From NCBI GenBank assembly GCA_015680685.1, contig MNCI01002917.1, positions 1,067-30,859 on the forward strand: DNA of 29,793 bases, written 5' to 3'. Position 1 is the first letter of the stretch. The number at the start of each line of letters is the position of its first letter. The DNA is from Gnetum montanum (lineage: Eukaryota > Streptophyta > Gnetopsida > Gnetales > Gnetaceae). The notes beneath the pieces are model-generated. The model saw only the letters and a list, made by a program, of their open reading frames with translations. It had not been told where the DNA came from and did not search any database. Below, piece by piece: positions 9,321-17,246 of this stretch. The translations under genes and the position numbers were made by a program.

Positions 9321-9445
9321 GTGCCTCAGTACGACCACTTCGAGCACTTGCGTTACGTGTGGCGATCCCAGTAACGATTAGCGTTTGGTAAGCTGCAGTT
9401 GCATAGTTCAGGGTGTGTCCGGTAAGTGGGAACGGATGCTGACGC
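9321..9445 (+). ncRNA. U5 structured module M4 (long form, divergent)
   Basis: P1 core: TCAG (9326-9329) with CTGA (9439-9442), possibly extended by GTG/CGC after a 2-nt bulge. J1: TACGA (9330-9334) opposite GAACGGATG (9430-9438). P2: CCACTT (9335-9340) with AAGTGG (9424-9429). J2: CGAG (9341-9344) opposite TGTCCGGT (9416-9423). P3: CACTT (9345-9349) with GGGTG (9411-9415), three Watson-Crick and two G-U pairs. The apical region shares CCCAGTA-A/G-CG and GCG-C/T-TTGGTAA with that of M2, so M2 and M4 are the long type and M1 and M3 the short type. Confidence 0.6.
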
Positions 9446-9727
9446 TAGTTAATTTAGACTTAGATGTTTAGTTAGAGTTAGCTTATTTTCTCAAACCTTT
9501 CTCCTGGTAGCATAGAAGATAAGCCAAAAATACCAAAAAAATCACATACCTCAGACTTGCTTAACCATACACCGTGACACTTACAAGCAAGCCTGGGAAG
9601 ACAACGAACGATTAACCCCAAGTGTTTCTTGTGGTGTTAAGGCATTTAGTCTGCGGAGTTCGACCGGATCGCGCGTGCACGCTCGTATTCGTATGGTTGA
9701 GTGTAGGGGTACCTCGCCACTCATCAT

Positions 9728-9745
9728 TGGCGCCGTTGCCGGGGA
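9728..9745 (+). other. Primer-binding site, complementary to the 3' end of tRNA-Asp
   Basis: TGGCGCCGTTGCCGGGGA begins two bases after the LTR end. It is complementary to the 3' terminal 18 nt, CCA included, of plant tRNA-Asp, the primer known for Athila/Tat-type Ty3/gypsy elements. Minus-strand cDNA synthesis would start here. Confidence 0.93.
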
Positions 9746-9872
9746 CTAAGTGTTTTTACGCCAATTGAACATAAGGGATATCACTCACATCGTTGTGAGC
9801 CTAAAACGAACCTTAGGGTTAATCAGTTAATTCAGAACATAAATAACGGTGAAAATTAGCACACCATTAGAA
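9746..9872 (+). promoter_or_regulatory. Leader between primer site and gag, with a hairpin at 9784-9799
   Basis: There is no ATG in this 127-bp stretch, so the gag ATG is the first one after the LTR. A perfect 6-bp hairpin CTCACA/TGTGAG with a TCGT loop lies at 9784-9799. In retroviruses this position holds dimerisation and packaging hairpins, and a similar role here is inference. Confidence 0.5.
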
Positions 9873-12800
9873 ATGGCTTCTTCTCATGCAATCAACTCAC
9901 CTAAGGACAATACAGGAGAAAGTCAGGATCATACGCATAACCGAAATCAACCATGTCCTCAACAATCCAAGGTCACATATACTCATCCCGATGAGTATGT
10001 GCCGGATTTTACCTTTGTTTTCCATCAAGATGAGCAACTGCGGTGGAGAGACATGCAAGGTAACATCGTGTTACCCCCAGATCGATCCGCTCCCAACATG
10101 CTTTCCCATGCTTTGGTACAGTATGGCATGCATGAGCTACTTGCTGAATACGTTTTGGATGATTATGACACAAGGGATTATCATCCCACAAATGCCCAAC
10201 GTATTCGGGATGCAAGGCAGGAGAGCCAACATTCACTATTGAAGGGCAAGGTTCCCCACGTCATTAGTGAAATAGGAGAAGAGGAACCCCTCACGATGGG
10301 TTTCTTAGAAAATGATGTTCCTCCTCCTCACTCTAGTGAAGAGGTTAGGCATCAGGGCCTTAGATCAACGATACATATTCCAGGCTCTGATCCCCGTGAG
10401 CACCAGCTGTTCACGGCAGGAACAATCACTCGCACTAATGACGGACTCGTTGATCGTCACAACGATCGGGGCCGAAGCAGCCGAAGAGAAGGCAAGAAAC
10501 ATCACCATGGTGATGGATCCCCTTCTTCTTCCCCTTCATCACATCATTCACCCTCTCCTTCCACATCTGGGCGCAGCCACCATGAGCATAACGCGGAAAG
10601 TAAAGGTAGAAGAGATGAAATGCCTCGACAAGAAGGTCGAGAGGAGTTAGGACAAGGACAAGGACGTAGGGAGAATAGGGAACCACAACGTAGACATCAC
10701 AGACGTCATGAAAGAGATGATCATGACGAACCCCTATTCGCAACCCGAAGTATGCTTGACATTAGAGAGGCAGTTAGGATTCCCACAAGGCATTTGAAAG
10801 ACAGTAGGATCAAGCGTTTGGATATAAATAATATCCCACGTTTTGAAGGGGGATACAACGCTGATCCTCAACATCATTTACAGGCATTCCACGACGCCTG
10901 TGCCTTGCAGAACATAGACAATGAGTGGCAGAAACTCAAGTTGTTCCCAAGGACACTCACTAAAGAAGCGGAAAGCTGGTACCGGTCCTTAGAACCGGAA
11001 ACCATCAGGAGGTGGAGTACGATGCTCGAATTGTTCAACAACAAATATCAAACGTACTCCAGAGTGTCTAACTTGCGTAAGCAGATCCAAGGCTGGAAAC
11101 AAGGAGCTCATGAATCCTTGGATGCTGCCATGGCCCGTTACTACACATTGCTACATCGTTGCCCGGGCCATGGGTACGCTAAGCGGGATCAACTTCGCCA
11201 CCTCGTGGATGGGCTACGAAATGAAACGAGAAGAACTCTTGGGACTTACGCCCAAGGGAGACTCTCCCAACTAAGAGCCCATGAAGTTGAAGTATTGTTG
11301 GAACAAGTAGCGCAAGAAGAGGGTGAGCTACGGAAAAGAGAAAGTGCGGAGGAATACAACCGTGATCCCTCCCTTCGTAAGAAGGGAGTGAAATTCTGTG
11401 ATGAGGAGGATGAGTCACCACTCGAAGAGTTGGTGAACAGGAAAACCGTGCCGATCCAAAAGTTAACAACGGAGGTATCGGCTAAGGTAGACCAAATGTG
11501 GGATTCCTTAGACTCACGAATAGAAACAGTTTTGAAAATCGTAGAAGAGTCTAAGGATGAGCAAAGTAGTGATAAAAGCAAAAACATGCGGAGAAACTTT
11601 AACCCTGCACATAACAAGGGTAAGGGAAAAATCTCTAACTCCGATGAGGCTGAAAATTCTGATTCAGACAATGACGGTGGATGTGAGGTCTGCTACTATG
11701 ACCATCCTAAGGGATGTTGTCCAATTATCTCACATCTGCAGGAGTCTGGGGTGTATGCATTAAATCCAAGACTTAATCAACGGCAAACACCCAGAAGGTT
11801 ACCTTATCCACAAGGTAACCCGAGGCAGTTCCACCAACCCTTGACGTATTATCCAAGTGGAACACCTCCGCAGCCCATCGAGCAACATCAGCAGTGGCAA
11901 TACCCACAGTCATGGGGGATGCCACAGCCAACACATCGATACCCTTACCGGCAGCCTGATCCTTATGGTTATTATGTGCAGCAGCCAGTTTCTCCAGGTG
12001 ACGCTATGAGTCACACTCCACGCCGTCACTACTACGCTCGGGAGTACTTCAGAAGGACTCCTTCTCCTCCGGGAGACATTCCACATTCTGTCCATCCTCT
12101 AACTCCACCCGCACCTTTTCCTCAAGTAGTTCCCATAACACCTCCTGCTCCAACAATGCAAGGGGAATTACCTACCCAACCGCAGCAACGTCACGCCGCG
12201 AGATCTGTAAATATTCAGAGTGTAAATATCCAACCGGACACTAGTTCTGGCGATAACTGTACAAAAAGGAGACCCTTTTTCAGAACTAGGAGCCCGGATA
12301 GGCTCTCGCAACAACAAGCGGACGGGTATATGTATAGGCCTCTAACTACTAACACTTCGGAGCACCCTTCAGTCCAAGGGAATGTAACGCATACGGTTAT
12401 GCTAACACATACCGTAACTGACTGGATCAAGGTAGGCCACCTTCCCAGGAAACTAACTGATCCTGGGAGTCCCTTTATTCATTTGCAGATCGCTGGGAAT
12501 GCACCACATCGAGCTCTTCTTGACTCAGGTTCCGGAGTCAACTTAATTTCGCGAAAGATGTATCACGCCTGGAACCTGCCCCAACTTAAGAAGAGCAACA
12601 TCCAACTAGAGCTGGCAGACCAGTCCATCACTATTCCCTTGGGTTTGGTGGAGGACGTTATCACCACTGTGTGTGGTTGGTCCTACCCAGCGGATTTCCT
12701 AGTGATCGATGTTAACAACAACGAAGGGGACTTCCCAATTATAATGGGAAGGGCATGGCTAAGCACAGTAGATGCATGCCTTAGGATCCGTGATCTTTCC

Positions 12801-13217
12801 TTGGAAATCTCCAAGATAAACATATGTGGAAAGATCGAGAAGAGGATAGTTCCATGCATCACATACAGTGATTCATCGGGTGATGACACGGAGGAAATGT
12901 CTCCATGTCACAGGTGTGCCCAGGAAACTCTGCAACAAAGATGCCTGTATGTAGCAACCACACAAGAAGTAGTAGACACCCCGTGGTTGACAGCTTCTCA
13001 TAAGAGCAAACAAATATGCATGGAACGAACTGAGGCAACTCATGCCAACAACCGTGGCATAGACACATTGGAACGTGAGCGTCGCCAACTTCCAACCCTG
13101 AATTTAAGATCATCAATTGGGAGAAGTTGGGCACTGCTTAGAAATTCAAATAGGCGCTCACTACTTCGGATCTCTCCCTCACAACTCAGTCATGGGGGAG
13201 ATGGCCACCTATGCTAA
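9873..13217 (+). CDS. gag-pro: Gag-protease polyprotein of the young LTR element, intact
   Basis: The chosen start is the ATG at 9873 (G at -3, G at +4), giving 1114 codons to the TAA at 13215-13217. The frame is open back to a GTG at 9849, which is unlikely to be used in a plant. Residues 1-200 are N-terminal without a known fold. About 205-300 is a Ser/His/Arg/Glu low-complexity tract. About 320-480 is the capsid core of the Retrotrans_gag family (I-P-R-F-E-G-G, then L-F-P-R-T-L-T-K-E-A-E-S-W-Y, F-N-N-K-Y). About 480-570 is Glu/Lys-rich and probably coiled coil. At 604 there is a short zinc-knuckle-like C-x2-C-x3-H-x4-C, followed by a Pro/Gln-rich linker to about 850. The aspartic protease has its active site D-S-G-S-G-V-N-L-I at about 884 and the second-half motif F-P-I-I-M-G-R-A-W-L at about 953. 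Roughly 150 residues follow before the stop. No reverse transcriptase follows. The frame has no internal stop, in contrast to every other element in the window. Confidence 0.92.
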   Translation: MASSHAINSPKDNTGESQDHTHNRNQPCPQQSKVTYTHPDEYVPDFTFVFHQDEQLRWRDMQGNIVLPPDRSAPNMLSHALVQYGMHELLAEYVLDDYDTRDYHPTNAQRIRDARQESQHSLLKGKVPHVISEIGEEEPLTMGFLENDVPPPHSSEEVRHQGLRSTIHIPGSDPREHQLFTAGTITRTNDGLVDRHNDRGRSSRREGKKHHHGDGSPSSSPSSHHSPSPSTSGRSHHEHNAESKGRRDEMPRQEGREELGQGQGRRENREPQRRHHRRHERDDHDEPLFATRSMLDIREAVRIPTRHLKDSRIKRLDINNIPRFEGGYNADPQHHLQAFHDACALQNIDNEWQKLKLFPRTLTKEAESWYRSLEPETIRRWSTMLELFNNKYQTYSRVSNLRKQIQGWKQGAHESLDAAMARYYTLLHRCPGHGYAKRDQLRHLVDGLRNETRRTLGTYAQGRLSQLRAHEVEVLLEQVAQEEGELRKRESAEEYNRDPSLRKKGVKFCDEEDESPLEELVNRKTVPIQKLTTEVSAKVDQMWDSLDSRIETVLKIVEESKDEQSSDKSKNMRRNFNPAHNKGKGKISNSDEAENSDSDNDGGCEVCYYDHPKGCCPIISHLQESGVYALNPRLNQRQTPRRLPYPQGNPRQFHQPLTYYPSGTPPQPIEQHQQWQYPQSWGMPQPTHRYPYRQPDPYGYYVQQPVSPGDAMSHTPRRHYYAREYFRRTPSPPGDIPHSVHPLTPPAPFPQVVPITPPAPTMQGELPTQPQQRHAARSVNIQSVNIQPDTSSGDNCTKRRPFFRTRSPDRLSQQQADGYMYRPLTTNTSEHPSVQGNVTHTVMLTHTVTDWIKVGHLPRKLTDPGSPFIHLQIAGNAPHRALLDSGSGVNLISRKMYHAWNLPQLKKSNIQLELADQSITIPLGLVEDVITTVCGWSYPADFLVIDVNNNEGDFPIIMGRAWLSTVDACLRIRDLSLEISKINICGKIEKRIVPCITYSDSSGDDTEEMSPCHRCAQETLQQRCLYVATTQEVVDTPWLTASHKSKQICMERTEATHANNRGIDTLERERRQLPTLNLRSSIGRSWALLRNSNRRSLLRISPSQLSHGGDGHLC

Positions 13218-13245
13218 TCATATGGGGCCCTCAGTTCTTTTTCAG

Positions 13246-13369
13246 TTTTTGTTTTACACATTTTTGTTTTACAACGTTTTTGTTTTTCACATTTTTGTTT
13301 TACAATTTCTTTAACTTTTCTAATTTTTGTTTTACAAATTTCTTTAACTTTTCTTGTTTTTGTTTTACA
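13246..13369 (+). repeat. T-rich array of TTTTTGTTTTACA units
   Basis: Six copies of a 13-mer (starts 13246, 13261, 13277, 13292, 13324, 13357; the third has TTTTTCA at its end) begin 29 bp after the gag-protease stop. The last two gaps hold a second repeated word, TTTCTTTAACTTTTCT. It could be a U-rich RNA signal (stability, termination, RNA-protein binding) or simply slippage-grown low complexity. Confidence 0.75.
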
Positions 13370-13394
13370 ACATCGTTATATTTTTCTATCTTTT

Positions 13395-13415
13395 TGTGTG
13401 TGTGTGTGTGTGTGT
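13395..13415 (+). repeat. (TG)10 microsatellite
   Basis: An uninterrupted TG dinucleotide run directly follows the T-rich array. It is useful as a length-variable marker only. Confidence 0.95.
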
Positions 13416-15030
13416 CATCCATCATGTAAATTCGTCACCCAATAAGTGTTCGGGCCGATGGGATGAACTGTTTTTCATTAATTGCTAATGTTTGGTTTTT
13501 ACCTTTAAGTTACATTGTTGATACTAAGGTATGTTCTTTTGATATGGCAGGCAATGAGATCACTTCATCCATCCATCCATCAAGTCTATGGTTTCCCTTG
13601 GCTTGGAAATGTACAGTTCCCTTCCAATAAGAACTTTAACGAACCAGTGACTGGGCATTTCTCAAACTAAGGAAGGACTCAAGGATTTGAAAAGGGTGTG
13701 ACTTCAAGGGAACTTGGTGCTCTTGTGTTGGTCATTCACTTGGGTGCTTGGATGTTTTCTTCTTGGGTTTTCTTACCGTTCCGATGTAACCCAATAATCG
13801 GAAGCTGAGACAATAAAAATAAAGAAGTCTTTGCATGGTGTGGTCCCCACGCATAAAAACACAAAACAAAAAAAAGAAGAAAAAAAATGGAAAAACAGAA
13901 AAAAGAGAAGAAGAAAAAGCTAAAAAGCTAAAAGTGAGGATTCAAAGCACACCCCTTAGACGAAATAAAATTTGGGCTGCAAGCACTGGTTATGGAACCA
14001 AAGTGTTCCCTCTAACTAAGGCCCTTCTCGCTTCCCATTCTCTCTGTTGTTTCGTCGGAATGGTGGTGGCTTCTCGAAGTTGCATCCTTGTTACCCAAGT
14101 GGATGATTTAACCAACTGCATTGATGCGAAGTCACTGGAAGTGGTTGGTTTGAGGCCAGAGTTGGAATGAGATTCGCCAAGTCACATTAATCATGAAACA
14201 CACAAGGGGCTGTACACCACCTTGTTCTTGGGATTCCATTCCACTTCTCTTCTTCCCATCCTTCTCTCCATTGTTCACCTCATTGCCGGTTGTATCATTG
14301 TATATACTTTGGTTGATGCTTTGTTTTCTTTTTGGTAAATTCTTACGGTTAAGACTTTAACTCTTGTTCCAAAGGACATTCCCAGAGCCCACGGACTCTT
14401 TGAATGTGGGATTGTCAGGGCATTAAGGGCATGAGCCTGCTTTGGGGAGGACCCACTGACATTCCTATTTGGAACATTAGTTAACTTCTTTTCCTTAACG
14501 TTTTGCAATTAATTAACATTTTTGTTCATTTCCATCATGACATCCTTTCTAGCGATGCCATAGTTTTTCCCTTTTACCTATCGTTCCTATCCCTTTTCTC
14601 TTTCCATTCTAACGCTACCGGAGGTTCGCGATTAGTCATGGGGGTACGGGGCCTGATTTTTCGATTTTTATCCTAAGCCCCGGATTTTTTCATTTTTCTT
14701 CCTAACCCCTATACCTTCGGTAATCATCATCTACATTTTCTTAGATCCATATCAGCCATACCACAACTTAGCCAGTGAACCTAAACCGAAGCAAGGTATG
14801 CTTTACTTAATGATTCAATTACCCTTGCTAATATATGATTGTGTTGTGGGTGCAGATGGCAATCGTTCAACAATGGAACGGATCTGTAGCAGACACTTGG
14901 AATGGAGCAGCGCTGAAGCAGCATGCAAGGAGTGGAATTGATAATGCGCTTCCAGATGGACAACGAAAGGTGCAATCTAGGCTTTGGCAGCACAAAGACT
15001 CTTCTCTCTTCTTCTCTTCTATTCTCTCTC
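13416..15030 (+). other. Non-coding 3' part of the young element
   Basis: No retroelement domain is seen in any frame. Visible items are a CATC tetranucleotide run (13566-13581), poly(A)-like words AATAAAAATAAAG near 13811, a purine-rich A/G tract at about 13855-13935 and a pyrimidine-rich CTCT tract running into the gap (15001-15030). A 111-codon frame at 13835-14170 is partly encoded by the A/G tract and is not credible. The purine tract expected immediately before the 3' LTR is not visible and should lie in the gap if present. Confidence 0.6.
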
Positions 15031-15935
15031 NNNNNNNNNNNNNNNNNNNNNNNNNNNNNNNNNNNNNNNNNNNNNNNNNNNNNNNNNNNNNNNNNNNNNN
15101 NNNNNNNNNNNNNNNNNNNNNNNNNNNNNNNNNNNNNNNNNNNNNNNNNNNNNNNNNNNNNNNNNNNNNNNNNNNNNNNNNNNNNNNNNNNNNNNNNNNN
15201 NNNNNNNNNNNNNNNNNNNNNNNNNNNNNNNNNNNNNNNNNNNNNNNNNNNNNNNNNNNNNNNNNNNNNNNNNNNNNNNNNNNNNNNNNNNNNNNNNNNN
15301 NNNNNNNNNNNNNNNNNNNNNNNNNNNNNNNNNNNNNNNNNNNNNNNNNNNNNNNNNNNNNNNNNNNNNNNNNNNNNNNNNNNNNNNNNNNNNNNNNNNN
15401 NNNNNNNNNNNNNNNNNNNNNNNNNNNNNNNNNNNNNNNNNNNNNNNNNNNNNNNNNNNNNNNNNNNNNNNNNNNNNNNNNNNNNNNNNNNNNNNNNNNN
15501 NNNNNNNNNNNNNNNNNNNNNNNNNNNNNNNNNNNNNNNNNNNNNNNNNNNNNNNNNNNNNNNNNNNNNNNNNNNNNNNNNNNNNNNNNNNNNNNNNNNN
15601 NNNNNNNNNNNNNNNNNNNNNNNNNNNNNNNNNNNNNNNNNNNNNNNNNNNNNNNNNNNNNNNNNNNNNNNNNNNNNNNNNNNNNNNNNNNNNNNNNNNN
15701 NNNNNNNNNNNNNNNNNNNNNNNNNNNNNNNNNNNNNNNNNNNNNNNNNNNNNNNNNNNNNNNNNNNNNNNNNNNNNNNNNNNNNNNNNNNNNNNNNNNN
15801 NNNNNNNNNNNNNNNNNNNNNNNNNNNNNNNNNNNNNNNNNNNNNNNNNNNNNNNNNNNNNNNNNNNNNNNNNNNNNNNNNNNNNNNNNNNNNNNNNNNN
15901 NNNNNNNNNNNNNNNNNNNNNNNNNNNNNNNNNNN
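15031..15935. other. Assembly gap, 905 N
   Basis: The bases are unknown. If the 3' LTR equals the 5' LTR in length (1021 bp), 901 of its bases lie here, so the gap would contain the start of the 3' LTR and almost nothing else. Frames reported across it are artefacts. Confidence 0.98.
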
Positions 15936-16055
15936 GACGATTAACCCCAAGTGTTTCTTGTGGCATTAAGGCATTTAGTCTGCGGAGTTTGACCGGATCG
16001 CGCGTGCATGCTCGTATTCGTATGGTGGAGTGTAGGGGTACCTCGCCACTCATCA
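15936..16055 (+). repeat. 3' LTR of the young element, visible end (120 bp)
   Basis: It aligns without indels to 9607-9726 at a constant offset of 6329 and ends CTCATCA. Differences over 119 bases are TG/CA in the TTGTGG-TG-TTAAGG segment, two C-to-T changes at CpG sites and one T-to-G. The structured modules of its U5 are hidden by the gap. Confidence 0.93.
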
Positions 16056-16060
16056 CTTAT
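16056..16060 (+). repeat. Target-site duplication, right copy (CTTAT)
   Basis: This matches 8701-8705 exactly and proves that the two LTR ends belong to one insertion event. Confidence 0.95.
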
Positions 16061-16354
16061 GAGGGAGGTGAGATCATAATTCATGGTGATAATGTGGTTT
16101 CCTTAGCTGTCAACAACATAAACATAGAGTAGGGATCTAAAGTGAAGCTTCAAGAAGAAGCTCCCAGCCATGAAATCCAGTATCCCAATAGAGAGCAACA
16201 ACCCAACAATGAAAACAATAATGAATAGGATGCATTATGGAATGAACTTTCTTTTAACATCATAAGCAAAGGGAATGGCAAATATAAGCTTGTGCATAAT
16301 AGACCTTGCTCATTTTCTAACCTTACAAAGATTAGGAAGAATCTACACAATTGA
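16056..16354 (+). pseudogene. Protease 3' part and end of the older gag-protease frame
   Basis: This continues, in frame across the insertion, the protease-like sequence that stops at 8700. An E-G-G-E-I-I-I-H-G-D-N segment lies directly at the junction and is followed by an Asn/Gln/Glu-rich stretch that reads to a TGA at 16352-16354. There are in-frame TAGs, for example near 16129. No RT domain follows; the next RT in the same orientation is at about 25840. Confidence 0.6.
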
Positions 16355-17098
16355 AGTTCATCTTAACCTTCTCCATCCTATGCCTTTATAACCAAATGTA
16401 TGGATAGCCATATAGCCTAACCTTTCTTTTTTAATTTTTTCTATCATTTCATGCATTTTTATTGTACTCTTTATGCATGTAGCCTAAGATCATTTGTATT
16501 TTTACTTATTTATTATAGCTTTTCTTTACTTTTAGTCGTACTATAAACATTACAAAATCCTTATATATATATATATATTAACATGGCCCACTATGACCTT
16601 AAACTGGCAAAATTACAGTCCGCTAAGACTCTAAACTAGTGTTTTCGTTTGCTAAGACTGTAAAATGGAAACACTAGAACTTATGCCTACTATGGCTTAA
16701 AACTAACAATCTCTTTTATTATATTTCTTTTCATCTTTTATCGCATTGATTAGCCATTTACAACCAAGATCGTCAACATAGCCATTTATAGCATTACAAT
16801 GAACAACATATATATAGCCAAAAATAAAACCTAAGTCTAAATTTAAAGTTAGAATGTCCACAACATACATAACCATGGCCACATTATGTGGAAAAAATGT
16901 CAAAAAATAATAATAATCATCTATAATATGATCTTGACTAATCATAGCCATCAACATGAAAATAAAGACAAATAGCCAACCAGCTAAGCTAATGGAGGCT
17001 ACTGAGTGACATCCATAGGAAGAAGTAATGGGTCATTCCCACCCTCACTACTAGGGCCACCAATGTCTCCTAAGGTCTAAAATGCAACAACATATGGC
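16355..17098 (+). other. Non-coding spacer with TA run and CTTAAACTAGC-type motif
   Basis: It is AT-rich with no open frame of note. A TA dinucleotide run lies at 16562-16578, directly before a block (16581-16660) containing CATGGCCCACTATGACCTT and variants of CTTAAACTAGC. This block is also found after both integrase copies (3400-3480, 29187-29238) and before the RT (25470-25558). Confidence 0.5.
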
Positions 17099-17246
17099 TA
17101 GTCAGTAACCCATATCCAAAACCATAACCTAAAATAAAAGAAACATAAAATACATCTAACCTATGGAAATTNTAGTCAGTAACCCATATCCAAAACCATA
17201 ACCTAAAATAAAAGAAACATAAAATACATCTAACCTATGGAAATTC
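17099..17246. repeat. Perfect 73-bp direct duplication around a single N (assembly artefact likely)
   Basis: Positions 17099-17171 and 17173-17245 are identical, and the one unknown base (17172) falls exactly between them. A lone N between identical ends is what results when two overlapping contigs are placed side by side without merging. A real tandem duplication is less likely because the flanking repeats are all strongly diverged. Confidence 0.85.

Larger units (their letters stand above)
8706..9726 (+). repeat. 5' LTR of the young element (1021 bp)
   Basis: It starts TGATGAG after the target duplication and ends CTCATCA two bases before the primer-binding site. U3 is very short (about 8706-8800) and contains a CG-rich palindrome and a TATA box. 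R, about 8800 to 8975, contains an AATAAA at 8947. The remaining ~750 bp is U5, which is unusually long and holds four tandem structured modules (9021-9445). The base composition is notably higher in CG than the surrounding DNA. The last 119 bases are matched by the visible part of the 3' LTR. Confidence 0.93.
8706..16055 (+). mobile_element. Young gag-protease-only LTR retrotransposon
   Basis: This is a complete insertion of about 7.35 kb (including 905 unknown bases). It has a 5' LTR, a tRNA-Asp primer site, an intact gag-protease frame, a long non-coding 3' part and a 3' LTR, with 7-bp terminal inverted repeats TGATGAG/CTCATCA and a CTTAT target duplication. No reverse transcriptase, RNase H or integrase motif was seen in any frame of 13218-15030, and the gap is no longer than the missing part of the 3' LTR, so pol is almost certainly absent. 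Over the 119 alignable bases of the two LTRs (9608-9726 and 15937-16055) I count 5 differences, 4 of them transitions, about 4%. It resembles the TR-GAG class of non-autonomous elements, but with a protease domain added. An autonomous relative would have to supply pol. Confidence 0.9.

Noticed and set aside
9021-9445. CRISPR-like or simple minisatellite repeats
   Set aside because: Repeats are not identical units with unique spacers; invariant segments alternate with complementary variable segments, which fits a folded RNA better.
9849-9872. GTG start for the gag-protease frame
   Set aside because: Plant translation would use the ATG at 9873, which has good context; the upstream eight codons are probably untranslated.
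11246-11671. 141-codon minus-strand frame, and others inside gag-protease
   Set aside because: These are shadow frames of the intact plus-strand gag-protease gene.
13395-13415. (TG)10 run as a functional element
   Set aside because: It is an ordinary microsatellite; no evidence of function.
13835-14170. 111-codon plus-strand frame
   Set aside because: Its N-terminal third is encoded by an A/G-rich low-complexity tract and the rest has no recognisable feature.
14781-16132. Several long open frames on both strands across 15031-15935
   Set aside because: They consist mostly of unknown bases in the assembly gap; no coding content is visible.
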